Assembly: GCA_021155855.1 (NCBI GenBank)
Contig: JAJNAZ010000005.1
Span: forward strand, 62,001-126,000
Direction of reading: 5' to 3'
DNA: 64,000 bases
Source: Solirubrobacterales bacterium
Lineage (GTDB): Bacteria > Actinomycetota > Thermoleophilia > Solirubrobacterales > 70-9
The notes below the pieces were generated by a model. That model was given only the letters and a program-made list of their open reading frames with translations. It made no database searches and had not been told where the DNA came from. The position numbers and the translations under genes are program-made. Positions 40,481-49,474 of this stretch are shown here, in pieces (the first letter of the stretch is position 1; each line of letters starts with the position of its first letter).

Positions 40481-41674
40481 CTAGTAGGTCGCCGGCTCGG
40501 GGCGCAGGGCATCGCGGCGGGAGAGCGCGAACAACGCCCCGAGCGCAGCGACTGCGGTGCCGAGGAGCACGGCGGCCGGCCAGCCCTCGGCCTCGATCAC
40601 CACGCCGGCGACCGCCGCGCCGGCGGAGAGGCCGGCGACCAGCGCGGTCAGCAGCCAAGTGAACGACTCCGTCCCGGTACCGCGCCGCGCGACCGCGGCG
40701 ACGAGCTCGTTGCGGCTCGCGATCAACGGCGCGATCGGCGCGCCCGCAAGCATCACCAGAAGCGCCATCGCCGGCGGCGAGGAGGCGGCAGCCAGGGGCA
40801 GGCAGGCGAGCGGAAAGAGCAGCGCAAGCAGCACGTATGTGTCGGTAAGCCCGCGGTCGGTCGAGCGCAGGCCGAAGGCGAGCCCACCGAGCCCGCTCGC
40901 CACCGACCAGAGCGCGAGCAGGACACCGGCCAGCTCGGGGCTGCCGTGAGCATCGCTGAAGGCAGGCACCGCGACCTCGACCGTGCCGATGCAGAAGCCG
41001 ACCGGAAGTGTCGTCAGGGCAATCATCCGAATCGCGCGCACGCTGAGCGCGCCCAGCGCCCCCGAGGCGCGCGCGTGCGGGGCGATCGCGCCGTGGTCCC
41101 CTGGGAGCGCCGCGAGGAACAGCGCGGCGCCGGCGATCACCAGCCCCGCCGAGACTCCGAGCGCGAACTGCGCTCCGGCGGCGGCGACGATCGCGGCGGT
41201 GATCAGCGGCCCACCGACGAACGACGCCTCGATCATCACCGAGTCGAAGGCGTAGGCGCCCCGGACGAGCTCCGGCTCGCCGAGCAGCTCCGGCCAGCGC
41301 GACCTGAGCACGGATCCTGTGGGCGGGAAGGCGGCTCCGGCCAGGCACGCGGTCGCGGCGAGCGCAACGGTCGGGGCGTCGGCGGCCCCCAGCGCCCAGA
41401 TTCCGAGCACCGCCGCGGCGTGCACGAACGCGAGCGGCAACACGAGGCGGACGCCCCGCCGATCGACCAGGCGGCCGACGAGCGGCGCGCCGAGTGCGCT
41501 GCCGAGCGCCAGCATGCCGGTGGTCAGTCCGGCGATTGCGAACGAGCCGGTGGCCTCGCGCAGGAACAGCACCACCGCGAGGCCGTTGATCGCGAACGGC
41601 AGCCGTCCGATTGTCGTCGCCGCGATCAGAACGGCGACGTTCGGCGCGCGCAGGATGCGGGCGTAGACGGCCAT
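40481..41674 (-). CDS. Major facilitator superfamily transporter
   Basis: The 397-residue protein has about twelve hydrophobic helices and the MFS loop motif GAPLVGRLVDRRGVRLVL between TM2 and TM3, with RSTDRGL as the weaker second-half equivalent. The drug-efflux or sugar-efflux type cannot be distinguished. Arg/Ser-rich RRDALRPEP forms the cytoplasmic tail. It is divergent from the YcaQ-type gene with only 32 bp between starts. Confidence 0.93.
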   Translation of the reverse strand: MAVYARILRAPNVAVLIAATTIGRLPFAINGLAVVLFLREATGSFAIAGLTTGMLALGSALGAPLVGRLVDRRGVRLVLPLAFVHAAAVLGIWALGAADAPTVALAATACLAGAAFPPTGSVLRSRWPELLGEPELVRGAYAFDSVMIEASFVGGPLITAAIVAAAGAQFALGVSAGLVIAGAALFLAALPGDHGAIAPHARASGALGALSVRAIRMIALTTLPVGFCIGTVEVAVPAFSDAHGSPELAGVLLALWSVASGLGGLAFGLRSTDRGLTDTYVLLALLFPLACLPLAAASSPPAMALLVMLAGAPIAPLIASRNELVAAVARRGTGTESFTWLLTALVAGLSAGAAVAGVVIEAEGWPAAVLLGTAVAALGALFALSRRDALRPEPATY

Positions 41675-41706
41675 CCGTCGAGGATGCCAGGGTTGACCGC
41701 TGCGAT

Positions 41707-42888
41707 ATGACCCGCACGCCGGAGCCGAGATCCCGCACCGCGCTCTCAGCCGCCGAGGCTCGCCGGCTGGCGCTCGGTGCCCAGGGCTTCGCCGACCCCC
41801 GTCCCGCCAAGCCGACCGGCTGGGATCTGCGACGAGTGCTGAGCCGGGTTCGGGTGCTGCAGATCGACTCCGTCAACGTGCTCGAGCGCGCGCACTACCT
41901 GCCGGCCTTCAGCCGGCTCGGGCCGTACCCGCGCGAGCTGCTCGACCGCGCCTCGCAGCGGGCGCCGCGGCGGCTGTTCGAGTACTGGGGACACGAGGCC
42001 TCGCTGCTGCCGGTCGAGCTGCAGCCGTTACTGCGCTGGCGCATGGAGCGGGCGGCTGAGGAAGCGTGGGGTGGGATGCGGAGGATCCAGCGCGAGCGCC
42101 CCGAGCTGGTCGAGCGCGTGCTGCGGCAGGTCGCCGAGCGCGGCCCGGTAACCGCATCGGAGCTCGCCGAGCCCGGCCGGAGGCGCAACGGCCCGTGGTG
42201 GGACTGGTCCGAGGTCAAATGGGCGCTCGAGTGGCTGTTCGTGAGCGGCAGGCTGACCGCGGCCCGGCGACGCCGCTTCCAGCGCCTCTACGACCTCCCG
42301 GAGCGGGTCCTGCCGGCCGCCGTGCTCGGGGCGCCGACGCCGCCCGCAGATCAGGCCCAGCGTGAGTTGGTCAGGATCGCGTCCCGCAGCCTCGGCGTCG
42401 CCGCCGAGCGTGACCTGCGGGACTACTTCCGGCTCTCCACCCCCGACGCGAAGCTGCGGATCGCCGAGCTGGTGGAGGCGGGCGAGCTGCAACCGGTCGC
42501 GGTCGAGGGCTGGGGCCGGACGCCGGCCTACCTCGCCGCCGGCGCCCGGGTACCGCGCCGGGTCGAAGCGCGGGCGCTGGTCGGGCCGTTCGACTCGCTG
42601 ATCTGGGAGCGCAGCCGGGTGCGACGCCTGTTCGGGTTCGACTACAGGCTCGAGATCTATGTTCCGAAACCGAAGCGCCGTCACGGCTACTACGTGCTGC
42701 CGTTCCTGCTCGGCGACCGCCTCGTCGCCCGGGTCGACCTGAAGGCCGACCGGGCCGCCCGGGTGCTACGAGCGCGGGCGGTCCACCGCGAGCCCGCCGC
42801 CCCCGGCGCGGTCGGCGAGGCACTGCGGGCCGAGCTCGAGACGATCGCCACATGGCTCGAACTCGAATCCGTCGACCTTCCCGCGTAA
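41707..42888 (+). CDS. Winged-helix DNA glycosylase-like protein (YcaQ/AlkX family)
   Basis: The 393-residue protein starts with a helix (SAAEARRLALGAQGF) and the family motif VRVLQIDSVNVLERAHYLP, whose QxD residues are catalytic in YcaQ/AlkX DNA glycosylases that unhook interstrand crosslinks and alkylated bases. Middle winged-helix parts (GPVTASELAEPGRRRNGPWW) and the end (YVLPFLLGDRLVARVDLKAD) complete the fold. ATG 41707 is the only sensible start. In antibiotic producers such genes protect from DNA-alkylating natural products; no such cluster is seen here. Confidence 0.92.
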   Translation: MTRTPEPRSRTALSAAEARRLALGAQGFADPRPAKPTGWDLRRVLSRVRVLQIDSVNVLERAHYLPAFSRLGPYPRELLDRASQRAPRRLFEYWGHEASLLPVELQPLLRWRMERAAEEAWGGMRRIQRERPELVERVLRQVAERGPVTASELAEPGRRRNGPWWDWSEVKWALEWLFVSGRLTAARRRRFQRLYDLPERVLPAAVLGAPTPPADQAQRELVRIASRSLGVAAERDLRDYFRLSTPDAKLRIAELVEAGELQPVAVEGWGRTPAYLAAGARVPRRVEARALVGPFDSLIWERSRVRRLFGFDYRLEIYVPKPKRRHGYYVLPFLLGDRLVARVDLKADRAARVLRARAVHREPAAPGAVGEALRAELETIATWLELESVDLPA

Positions 42889-42934
42889 CTATTGCGGCCC
42901 TCGAGTGTCAGATATACAGGCACGGACTGGCTGC

Positions 42935-42963
42935 TTGCACACGCAACCAATTTTCGCTATACT
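42935..42963 (+). promoter_or_regulatory. Promoter of the second sigma factor gene
   Basis: TTGCAC (42935-42940), a 17-bp spacer and TATACT (42958-42963) lie 44 nt before the ATG at 43008. The leader carries GGAAAGG at normal Shine-Dalgarno distance. The surrounding 42889-43007 is noticeably AT-richer than its neighbours. Confidence 0.65.
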
Positions 42964-43007
42964 TTCTGAAGCAGGGTAGGGGAGTATCGGTACGGAAAGG
43001 GTGTTTT

Positions 43008-43958
43008 ATGCCTCGCCAGAGGGGCGCTGCGACGCAGCGCGACCAGGTGCGCCGCCACCGCGGCGACCACAAAAACCAGACTTCGGCCACGCCGAGCGCG
43101 TCCCAGCGCCGCGGTGAGGCCCATGCCGTCGCCGAGCCGACGACCGACAGCCTGCAGCTGTTCATCAACCAGGCGATGCGCTACCCGCTGCTCACCGCCG
43201 AGGAGGAGATCGATCTCGCGCAGCGGATCGAGCGCGGCGACCTGGAGGCGAAGGAGCGGCTGATCAACTCGAACCTGCGGCTGGTGATCAAGTTCGCGCG
43301 CCGTTATCAGGGACACGGGCTGCCGATGGGCGACCTCGTCCAGGAGGCGATGCTGGGACTGATCCGTGCGGCCGAGAAGTTCGATTGGCGCCGCGGCTAC
43401 AAGTTCTCGACCTACGCGGTGCTGTGGATCAAGCAGTCGATCCAGCGCGGCCTCGACAACACCGGGCGCGCCGTGCGCATCCCTGCCCACATCGCCCAGC
43501 GCGAGCGGACCGTGAACCGTGTGACCACCGAGCTGACCACCGAGCTCAATCGCGAGCCCACCGATGAGGAGGTGGCGAAGAAGGCGAAGCTGCCGCTCGA
43601 CGAGGTGATGGCGGTGCGCGACCTGACCCGGGTGACGGTGAGCCTCGACACGCCGGTAGGCGATGACGGTGACACGACCCTCGGGGAGCTGCGCGCCGAG
43701 AGCACCGCCGACCTCGAGGAAGAGGTGCTCGAGCGCGAGCAGGAGGCCGCGGTCGGCGCCGCGCTCTCGAAGCTCTCCGACGACGAGCGGCTGATCATCC
43801 AGGCACGGTTCGGCACCGGTGGGCGCGAAATGAAGTCGCTGCGCGAGGCCGCGCGCGAACTCGGGGTGACCCAGGCGCGGGCCCGGGAGATCGAGGCCCG
43901 GGCGCTGCGGCGCCTGGCCGTCGACGACGAGCTCGCCGGTTTCCGCGAGGCCGCCTGA
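43008..43958 (+). CDS. RNA polymerase sigma-70 factor, group 2 type
   Basis: The 316-residue factor has a basic disordered start (residues 1-45), then regions 1.2-2 ([40 protein letters not shown]), region 3 (HIAQRERTVNRVTTEL) and region 4 (SLREAARELGVTQARAREIE). Region 1.1 is absent and region 4 departs from the rpoD helix, so it should read an alternative or overlapping promoter set, like HrdA/SigB-type group 2 sigmas. ATG 43008 has GGAAAGG 7-8 nt upstream. Its own promoter resembles that of the M23 gene. No anti-sigma gene is adjacent. Confidence 0.93.
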   Translation: MPRQRGAATQRDQVRRHRGDHKNQTSATPSASQRRGEAHAVAEPTTDSLQLFINQAMRYPLLTAEEEIDLAQRIERGDLEAKERLINSNLRLVIKFARRYQGHGLPMGDLVQEAMLGLIRAAEKFDWRRGYKFSTYAVLWIKQSIQRGLDNTGRAVRIPAHIAQRERTVNRVTTELTTELNREPTDEEVAKKAKLPLDEVMAVRDLTRVTVSLDTPVGDDGDTTLGELRAESTADLEEEVLEREQEAAVGAALSKLSDDERLIIQARFGTGGREMKSLREAARELGVTQARAREIEARALRRLAVDDELAGFREAA

Positions 43959-43971
43959 CACGCACCAAGCG

Positions 43972-44451
43972 TCAGTGGGCGAGCGCCTTGAGCGCGATCA
44001 GCGCCAAGCCGATCGCGACCACGGAGGCGCAGGTGACGACGCTGCGGATCCCCGAGAGGCCGGCGAGGTAGTTGGCGAGCAGGGCATAGGCGGCGAGCAC
44101 GCCGAGCCCGAGCCAGGGTGCGATGTCGAAAGCCGTCTCGGTGTCGATCGCGCCGGCGGCGGCGAGCGCGAACGGCGCCGCCGGGACCAGGGCCGCGATC
44201 GTTCCGGCAGCCGAATCCTCCGCCCGCGTGCGCAGCTCGTGCAGGCTCGGCACCCGGTGACGGCGGATCGCGTCGCCGAGATACTGGGCGTAGAGTTCGG
44301 CGAGTTGGGCAGCGACGACGCCCCCGACCATCGCGGCGATGATCGTGCCCGGCCCGACCACCTCGACGGTGAACGCAGCGAGCACCGCCATCGCGATGAT
44401 CGTCCCGTAGACGGCCCGTGCCGCGCGCTCGGCGGTCCTCTCGGAGTGCAT
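43972..44451 (-). CDS. Membrane protein of unknown function
   Basis: The 159-residue protein has an amphipathic start (SERTAERAARAVYG) and about four hydrophobic stretches (TIIAMAVLAAFTVEVVGPGT; GTIIAALVPAAPFALAAAGA; WLGLGVLAAYALLANYLAGL; SVVAIGLALIALKALAH). A polar loop HELRTRAEDSAAG separates the halves. Actinobacteria have many such proteins with no assigned role. ATG 44451 is preferred; earlier codons run into the YihY remnant. It is convergent with the sigma factor gene. Confidence 0.75.
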   Translation of the reverse strand: MHSERTAERAARAVYGTIIAMAVLAAFTVEVVGPGTIIAAMVGGVVAAQLAELYAQYLGDAIRRHRVPSLHELRTRAEDSAAGTIAALVPAAPFALAAAGAIDTETAFDIAPWLGLGVLAAYALLANYLAGLSGIRSVVTCASVVAIGLALIALKALAH

Positions 44452-44542
44452 CGTGCGCCATTCTCTTCGGTTTGGCGTCGAGCGCAGCACCCGAGCGAGG
44501 ATTGACCGGCACCGACCGCGCCGCCGAGTGCCCGCGGGGGGC

Positions 44543-44716
44543 TCGGCGCTGGTCGGGCTCGAGCATTTCTACGGAAGCCTCGGCGCGCCGATCCGCTTTC
44601 TGATCTGGCTCTGGCCCTCGAACACGGCGACGCTCTACGGGGTCGAGCTCAACGCCCGGCTCGAGCGGCAGGCTGACGCGGTGGAGGGGCCGAAGCAGAT
44701 AGAAACCGCGCCGTGA
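44543..44716 (+). pseudogene. C-terminal remnant of a YihY/BrkB-family membrane protein
   Basis: The frame reads LVGLEHFYGSLGAPIRFLIW and LWPSNTATLYGVELNARLER, the last helix and tail of YihY-family proteins (YGSLGxxxxFLLWLW...GAELNAELER). The preceding five helices are absent and upstream sequence has no coding trace of the family. The TGA at 44714-44716 still overlaps the GTG of the next gene, so the original gene order at this junction survived. Confidence 0.65.
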
Positions 44717-45615
44717 CCGCATTCGCTCTCGCTGGACGGACCGCGCTCGTGACGGGGGCGGCCCGAGGGATCGGGCTCGAGACCGCCCGCCTGCTGCACG
44801 ACCGCGGCGCTTCGGTGACGCTCACCGACCTCGACCTCGCCGAGGTCGAGTCGGCGGCCGCCGGAATCGGAGAGCGCACCCTGGCGCTCGCCGGCGACGC
44901 CACCGACCGCGCTTCGCTCGGGGTCGCCGTCGCGGCGACCGTGGAGCGGTTCGGGGCCCTGGACGTCGTCGTCGCCAACGCCGGAATCGCGCCACCGCTG
45001 CGGACGATCGGCTCGATCGACCCGGCGGCCTTCGAGCGCGTGGTCGAGGTCGACCTGCTGGGCGTCTATCGCACCGTCCACGCCGCCCTCCCGCAGATCG
45101 CCCCGCGCGGCGGCCAGGTGGTGGTGGTCGCCTCGATCTACGCGTTCGCCAACGGCGCGCTCGCCAGCCCGTATGCGATCAGCAAGGCCGCCGTCGAGCA
45201 ACTCGGCCGAGCGCTGCGGATCGAGCTCGCTCCGCACGGTGCCGGGGCGACCGTCGTCTATCCGGGCTTCGCCGACACGAAGCTGGTCAGCGACGCGTTC
45301 GCCGATCCCGTCGCCGCCGGGTTCGAGGAGCTGGTGCCGCGGTTCGTGACGCGGCGGATCACTCCGGCGCTGGTCGGCGAGCGGATCGTCGCCGGGATCG
45401 AACGCCGCGCCCCGCGGGTGATCGTGCCGCGCTGGTACGCGATCTTCTCGGCGCTGCGCGGGGTCCTCAACCCGGTGCTCGACGCCGGCATGGCGCGTTA
45501 CGGGCGGGTTCAGGAGCTGGTCGAGCGGGCCGAGCGGCTCGCGGCCGAGCCCGAACCCGAGACCGCGGATCGGACGAACTCGGCTCAGTCGAGCAGGCCA
45601 CGCTCGAGCGCGTAG
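44713..45615 (+). CDS. Short-chain dehydrogenase/reductase
   Basis: The 300-residue enzyme has TALVTGAARGIGLETARLL, VTLTDLDLAEV (Asp after strand 2, favouring NAD), VVANAGIAPPL and SPYAISKAAVEQLGRAL with catalytic Tyr/Lys. The C-terminal 60 residues (VPRWYAIFSALRGVLNPVLD) resemble SDRs acting on lipids or steroids. GTG overlaps the stop of the YihY remnant (GTGA). It has lost its own upstream gene as translation partner and shows no Shine-Dalgarno. It overlaps the convergent regulator by 31 bp. Confidence 0.9.
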   Translation: MTAFALAGRTALVTGAARGIGLETARLLHDRGASVTLTDLDLAEVESAAAGIGERTLALAGDATDRASLGVAVAATVERFGALDVVVANAGIAPPLRTIGSIDPAAFERVVEVDLLGVYRTVHAALPQIAPRGGQVVVVASIYAFANGALASPYAISKAAVEQLGRALRIELAPHGAGATVVYPGFADTKLVSDAFADPVAAGFEELVPRFVTRRITPALVGERIVAGIERRAPRVIVPRWYAIFSALRGVLNPVLDAGMARYGRVQELVERAERLAAEPEPETADRTNSAQSSRPRSSA

Positions 45616-46211
45616 CGGACCAGGTCGGAGCGCTTGTTGAGCTTCAGCTTCTGCTGGATGTGGGCGCGGTGGGACTCGACCGTGCGCACGCTGAGGAACA
45701 GCTGCTCGGCGATCTCGGTGTTGGTGTGGCCGAGCGCGATCAGGCGCAGGATCTCGACCTCGCGCTCGGAGAGCCCGTTGGCGCTCGAGCCGGCGTCGAC
45801 GGCGAGCTTGGCGCCAAGCTCGGGCTGGAGGTAGGTCTTGCCGGCCGAGGCCAGGCGCACAGCGCTGACCAGCTCCTCGTCGACCGCCTCCTTGAGCACG
45901 TAGCCGAGCACGCCGGTCTGGATCGCCTCCCGGGCATAGGAGGGGTCGGTCTCCATCGTCAGCACGACGACGGAGGTCTCCGGGGACGCCTCGAGCATCT
46001 CCGGCACCGCGCGCAAGGTGCGACCGGTGGGCATGTTGAGGTCGAGTACCAGCACGTCCGGCTTATGCCCGCGCACGTAGCGAACGGTCGAGTCGATGTC
46101 GCCAGCCTCGGCCACCACCTCGAGGTCGCGCTCGGCATCGAGGAGCAGGCGCAGGGCGCTGCGGACGACCGCGTGGTCGTCGGCCAAGACGATGCGTACC
46201 GACTCCCCCAT
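45585..46211 (-). CDS. NarL/LuxR-family response regulator
   Basis: The 208-residue regulator has a receiver with D11/D12, phosphoacceptor D57 (VLVLDLNMPTG) and LKEAV at the Lys position, then a LuxR helix-turn-helix (LSEREVEILRLIALGHTNTE; LFLSVRTVESHRAHIQQKL). No histidine kinase is next to it. ATG 46211 is chosen for the family start (SVRIVLADDHAVVR), with TACGCT 8 nt upstream on this strand. Confidence 0.94.
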   Translation of the reverse strand: MGESVRIVLADDHAVVRSALRLLLDAERDLEVVAEAGDIDSTVRYVRGHKPDVLVLDLNMPTGRTLRAVPEMLEASPETSVVVLTMETDPSYAREAIQTGVLGYVLKEAVDEELVSAVRLASAGKTYLQPELGAKLAVDAGSSANGLSEREVEILRLIALGHTNTEIAEQLFLSVRTVESHRAHIQQKLKLNKRSDLVRYALERGLLD

Positions 46212-46350
46212 CCGCGTAGAGCGTATCGCCGCTGGGGCGCCGGATGCGACACTCAACGCCGACGGACCAGCAGCGTCTGAAGGGCGCGCCCGAGCGCGTC
46301 GGGGACGTAGAAGGGCGCAGACCATCGACCGCGTAACCTAGGAGACGATC

Positions 46351-46743
46351 ATGGAGAAGGTTGAGAAGCCCGAGGCAGCGTGGCGCGAGGAGCTCTCGCC
46401 CGAGGAGTACCGCGTGCTGCGCGAGAAGGGGACCGAGCGCGCCTTCACGGGCGCCTACTGGGACAGCAAGGACGACGGCGTCTATCGCTGCCGCGCCTGC
46501 GGCCAGGAGCTGTTCAGCTCCGAGACCAAGTTCGACTCCGGCACCGGTTGGCCGAGCTTCTATGAGCCGCTCGAGACCGAGGCGGTCGAGACCGAGGACG
46601 ACCGCAGCTTCTTCATGCGCCGCACCGAAGTCCACTGCAGCCGCTGCGGCAGCCATCTCGGCCACGTCTTCGACGACGGGCCGAATCCCACCGGGCTGCG
46701 CTACTGCATCAATTCTTGCTCGCTGGCGCTCGACGAGAAGTAG
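46351..46743 (+). CDS. msrB: Peptide-methionine (R)-S-oxide reductase
   Basis: The 130-residue enzyme repairs oxidised methionine. Zinc Cys are C47/C50 (CRAC) and C96/C99 (CSRC), and catalytic C119 lies in GLRYCINSCSL. FDSGTGWPSFYEP and RTEVHC are typical. C123 just after the catalytic Cys (usually Ala, INSASL) is unusual and could form a local disulfide. AGGAG lies 7-8 nt before the ATG. The cyclase-family gene starts inside its 3' end. Confidence 0.96.
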   Translation: MEKVEKPEAAWREELSPEEYRVLREKGTERAFTGAYWDSKDDGVYRCRACGQELFSSETKFDSGTGWPSFYEPLETEAVETEDDRSFFMRRTEVHCSRCGSHLGHVFDDGPNPTGLRYCINSCSLALDEK

Positions 46744-47420
46744 TCGACCTCAGCCAGCCGCTCGGGCCGCAGACGGTGCTCTGGCCCGGGTCGCACCCGG
46801 TCGGGGTCGAGACGGTGACCGAGATCGACACCGACGGGTCCTTCGGGCGGGTGCTGAGCACTCCCGAGCACGCCGGCACCCATCTGGACGCCCCGGCCCA
46901 CTTCGTCGCGGGCGGGCGCACGGTCGATGCGATCGAGGCCGGCGAGCTGGTGCTCGAGGCCGCGGTGATCGACGCGCGCGACGCCTGCGCTCGAGATCCC
47001 GACCACGTGCTCGAGGCCGCCGAGCTCGAGGCGTTCGAGGCCGAGCATGGCCGCCTGCCCGCCGGAGGGGCGCTGTTGCTGTGCACCGGCTGGGACCGCA
47101 ACGGCGACGATCCGGCGCGCCAGCTCGGCGGCGACGACGCGGCGAGCCTGCACTTCCCGGGGTTCGGCCCCTCGGCGGCCGCCCTGGCGATCGAGCGCGG
47201 CGTCGCCGCGATCGGCGTCGACACGGTCAGTGTCGATGCGGGTGTCGCCACCTCCTACCCGGTCCACCGCACCACCCTCCCCGCCGACGTCTGGCACCTC
47301 GAGGGTCTGGTCAACCTGGACCGGCTCCCACCGCGCGGCGCGACCGTCGTGATCGGAGTGCTGCCGCTGGCCGGCGGCTCGGGCGCCCCGGCACGGGTGC
47401 TGGCACTGCTCGGCGCGTAG
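46716..47420 (+). CDS. Cyclase-family metal hydrolase (kynurenine formamidase-like)
   Basis: The 234-residue protein has the zinc motif HAGTHLDAPAHF (HxGTHxDxPxH) and early VVDLSQPLGPQTVLWPG as in the cyclase/KynB family, plus LLLCTGWDRN and HFPGFGPSAAALAIERGVAA. The substrate could be N-formylkynurenine or another amide; no tryptophan-catabolism gene is nearby. TTG 46716 overlaps msrB by 28 bp and gives the complete first strand. A later start would lose VVDLSQPL. Confidence 0.85.
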   Translation: MLAGARREVVDLSQPLGPQTVLWPGSHPVGVETVTEIDTDGSFGRVLSTPEHAGTHLDAPAHFVAGGRTVDAIEAGELVLEAAVIDARDACARDPDHVLEAAELEAFEAEHGRLPAGGALLLCTGWDRNGDDPARQLGGDDAASLHFPGFGPSAAALAIERGVAAIGVDTVSVDAGVATSYPVHRTTLPADVWHLEGLVNLDRLPPRGATVVIGVLPLAGGSGAPARVLALLGA

Positions 47421-47529
47421 TCGTGGCGCTCGGCTCAGACGCCGGCGATGAATTGCGGCGCACGGGGCGGTCCAAGTTCGCACAACCGATGAGATCGGCC
47501 TCGCCGATCACCGAGACCCAGGAGGAACG

Positions 47530-48180
47530 ATGAGCAAGCTGACCGTCGACATCTCGACCTCACTGGACGGCTTCGTCGCGGGGCCGAACCAGACGCTCGA
47601 CCAACCGTTGGGCGAGGGCGGCGAGGGGCTTCACAAATGGGCCTACAAGCTCGCCAGCTGGCGCCAGAGCCACGGTCGATCCGGCGGCGAGACCGGCGCC
47701 GACTCGGAGATCGTCGACGAGGCGCTGCGCAGCGCCGGGGCCACCGTGATGGGCAGGCGGATGTTCAGCGGCGGCGCGGGCGCCTGGGAGGACGACCCCA
47801 ACGCGAACGGCTGGTGGGGCGATGAGCCGCCCTTCCGCCACCCGGTGTTCGTCCTCACCCACCATGGGCGAGAGCCGATCACGATGCAGGGCGGGACCAC
47901 GTTCACGTTCGTCACCGCGGGAATCGAAGCGGCGCTCGAGCAGGCGCGGGCGGCGGCGGGCGAGAAGAACGTCGCGGTCGCGGGCGGCGGCGAGGCGGTG
48001 CAGCAGTACCTGAAGGCGGGGCTTGTGGACGAGCTTCAGCTCCACGTCGTCCCCCTGCTGCTCGGTGACGGGGTCCGCCTGTTCTCCGGCCACCTCGACT
48101 CCGGGCAGGTCGAGCTGGAGCGCATACGGGTTGTCGATTCCCCAGCGGTCACCCACCTCAAGTACCGGGTCGTGCGCTGA
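47530..48180 (+). CDS. Dihydrofolate reductase-like protein (RibD C-terminal domain family)
   Basis: The 216-residue protein has LTVDISTSLDGFVAGPNQTL, the central ATVMGRRMFSGGAGAWED, VFVLTHHGREPI and NVAVAGGGEAVQQYLKAGLV with the nucleotide-binding GGGE. This is the RibD_C/YwjB-type reductase family, often of unknown substrate and not the essential DHFR. An excellent Shine-Dalgarno AGGAGG precedes ATG by 5 nt. It is convergent with serS. Confidence 0.92.
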   Translation: MSKLTVDISTSLDGFVAGPNQTLDQPLGEGGEGLHKWAYKLASWRQSHGRSGGETGADSEIVDEALRSAGATVMGRRMFSGGAGAWEDDPNANGWWGDEPPFRHPVFVLTHHGREPITMQGGTTFTFVTAGIEAALEQARAAAGEKNVAVAGGGEAVQQYLKAGLVDELQLHVVPLLLGDGVRLFSGHLDSGQVELERIRVVDSPAVTHLKYRVVR

Positions 48181-48195
48181 TCCGGCGAGCGCCGG

Positions 48196-49461
48196 TCAGG
48201 CGCCGATCCGCTCGGGCGCGCCGGCCTCGACCAGCGCCGGCGGCAGCACCACCGAGCCATCGACGCGCTGGCCGTTCTCGATCAACGCGATCAGCGTGCG
48301 GCCGATCGCGACCGCGGTCCCATTGAGGGTGTGCACCACCGCGGGCGCGACGTCGGGCTGGGGCCGGAAGCGGGCGCCGAGCCGGCGGGCCTGGTAGTCG
48401 GTGGTGTTCGAGCACGAGGTCAGCTCGCGGTAGCGCCCCTGGCTCGGGATCCAGGCCTCGCAGTCGAACTTGCGTGCCGCGGGGGCGCCGAGATCGCCGA
48501 CGGCGATCTCGACCACCCGGTAGGGGATCTCGAGCGTGGCGAGAATTCGCTCCTCGATCCCGAGGATGCGCTGGTGCTCGGCGCTGGACTCCCCTGGCGC
48601 GACGAACGAGAACATCTCGACCTTGTCGAACTGATGCACCCGAAAGATCCCGCGGGTGTCCTTGCCCGCCGCCCCGGCCTCGCGACGAAAGCAGGTCGAG
48701 ATCCCGGCATAGCGGCGCGGCAGCGCCTCGGCCTCGAGGATCTGATCCGCGTGCAGCGCCGCGAGCGGCACCTCGGAGGTGCCGATCAGAAAGAGCTCGT
48801 CGCGCTCGATCTCGTAGATCATCTCGCGCTCGGCGGGGAAGTAGCCGGTGCCATACAGGGGCCCCTCGCGGACCAGCACCGGCGGCACGATGGGCTCGAA
48901 CCCCTCGGCCCGCACGAGCTCGACCGCGAACCGAACCAGGGCCAGCTCGACCATCACCAGGTCGCCGAGCAGGTAGGCGAAGCGCGAGCCCGAGGCGGCG
49001 GCCGCCTGCTCGACCTCGATCCAGCCGTGCTCGATCCCGAGGTCGAGGTGATCGCGGACCTCGAACTCGAAGCTCGGGCGCTCGCCGACCTCACGCAGGA
49101 CCACGGCGTCGTCCTCGCCCCCGTCGGGAGCCTCGGGATGCGGCAGGTTCGGGAGCGTGGCGGCGAGCGCGTCGCGGCGCTGCTCGACCTCGCTCAGCTC
49201 CGCCTGCATCCCCTTGAGCTCGACGGAGAGCGCCTTCATCCGCTCGATCAGGTCGGAGGCGTCCCCGCCCGCCCGCTTGCGCGCCGCGATCCCGTCGGAA
49301 GCCTCGTTCTGCTGCGCGCGGCGGCCCTCGACCTCGGGCAGCAGCTCGCGGCGGCGGGCGTCGAGGGCGAGCAGCTCGTCGAGCTGCTCGGCGAACCCGC
49401 GGCGCGCGAGCGCCGCCCGGGCCGGCGCCGGGTCGTCGCGGATTGCCCGCAGGTCGAGCAC
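48196..49461 (-). CDS. serS: Seryl-tRNA synthetase
   Basis: The 421-residue class II synthetase has the N-terminal tRNA-binding coiled coil (LLPEVEGRRAQQNEASDGI through QAELSEVEQRRDALAATLP), motif 1 around EGFEPIVPPVLVREG, motif 2 FRREAGAAGKDTRGIFRVHQ and motif 3 NGTAVAIGRTLIALIEN. GTG 49461 gives the family start (VLDLRAIRDDP); a longer frame is shadow of the cytochrome gene. It lies 13 bp after the cytochrome c gene on the same strand. Confidence 0.97.
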   Translation of the reverse strand: MLDLRAIRDDPAPARAALARRGFAEQLDELLALDARRRELLPEVEGRRAQQNEASDGIAARKRAGGDASDLIERMKALSVELKGMQAELSEVEQRRDALAATLPNLPHPEAPDGGEDDAVVLREVGERPSFEFEVRDHLDLGIEHGWIEVEQAAAASGSRFAYLLGDLVMVELALVRFAVELVRAEGFEPIVPPVLVREGPLYGTGYFPAEREMIYEIERDELFLIGTSEVPLAALHADQILEAEALPRRYAGISTCFRREAGAAGKDTRGIFRVHQFDKVEMFSFVAPGESSAEHQRILGIEERILATLEIPYRVVEIAVGDLGAPAARKFDCEAWIPSQGRYRELTSCSNTTDYQARRLGARFRPQPDVAPAVVHTLNGTAVAIGRTLIALIENGQRVDGSVVLPPALVEAGAPERIGA

Positions 49462-49474
49462 GCGCTCAGTCTGC

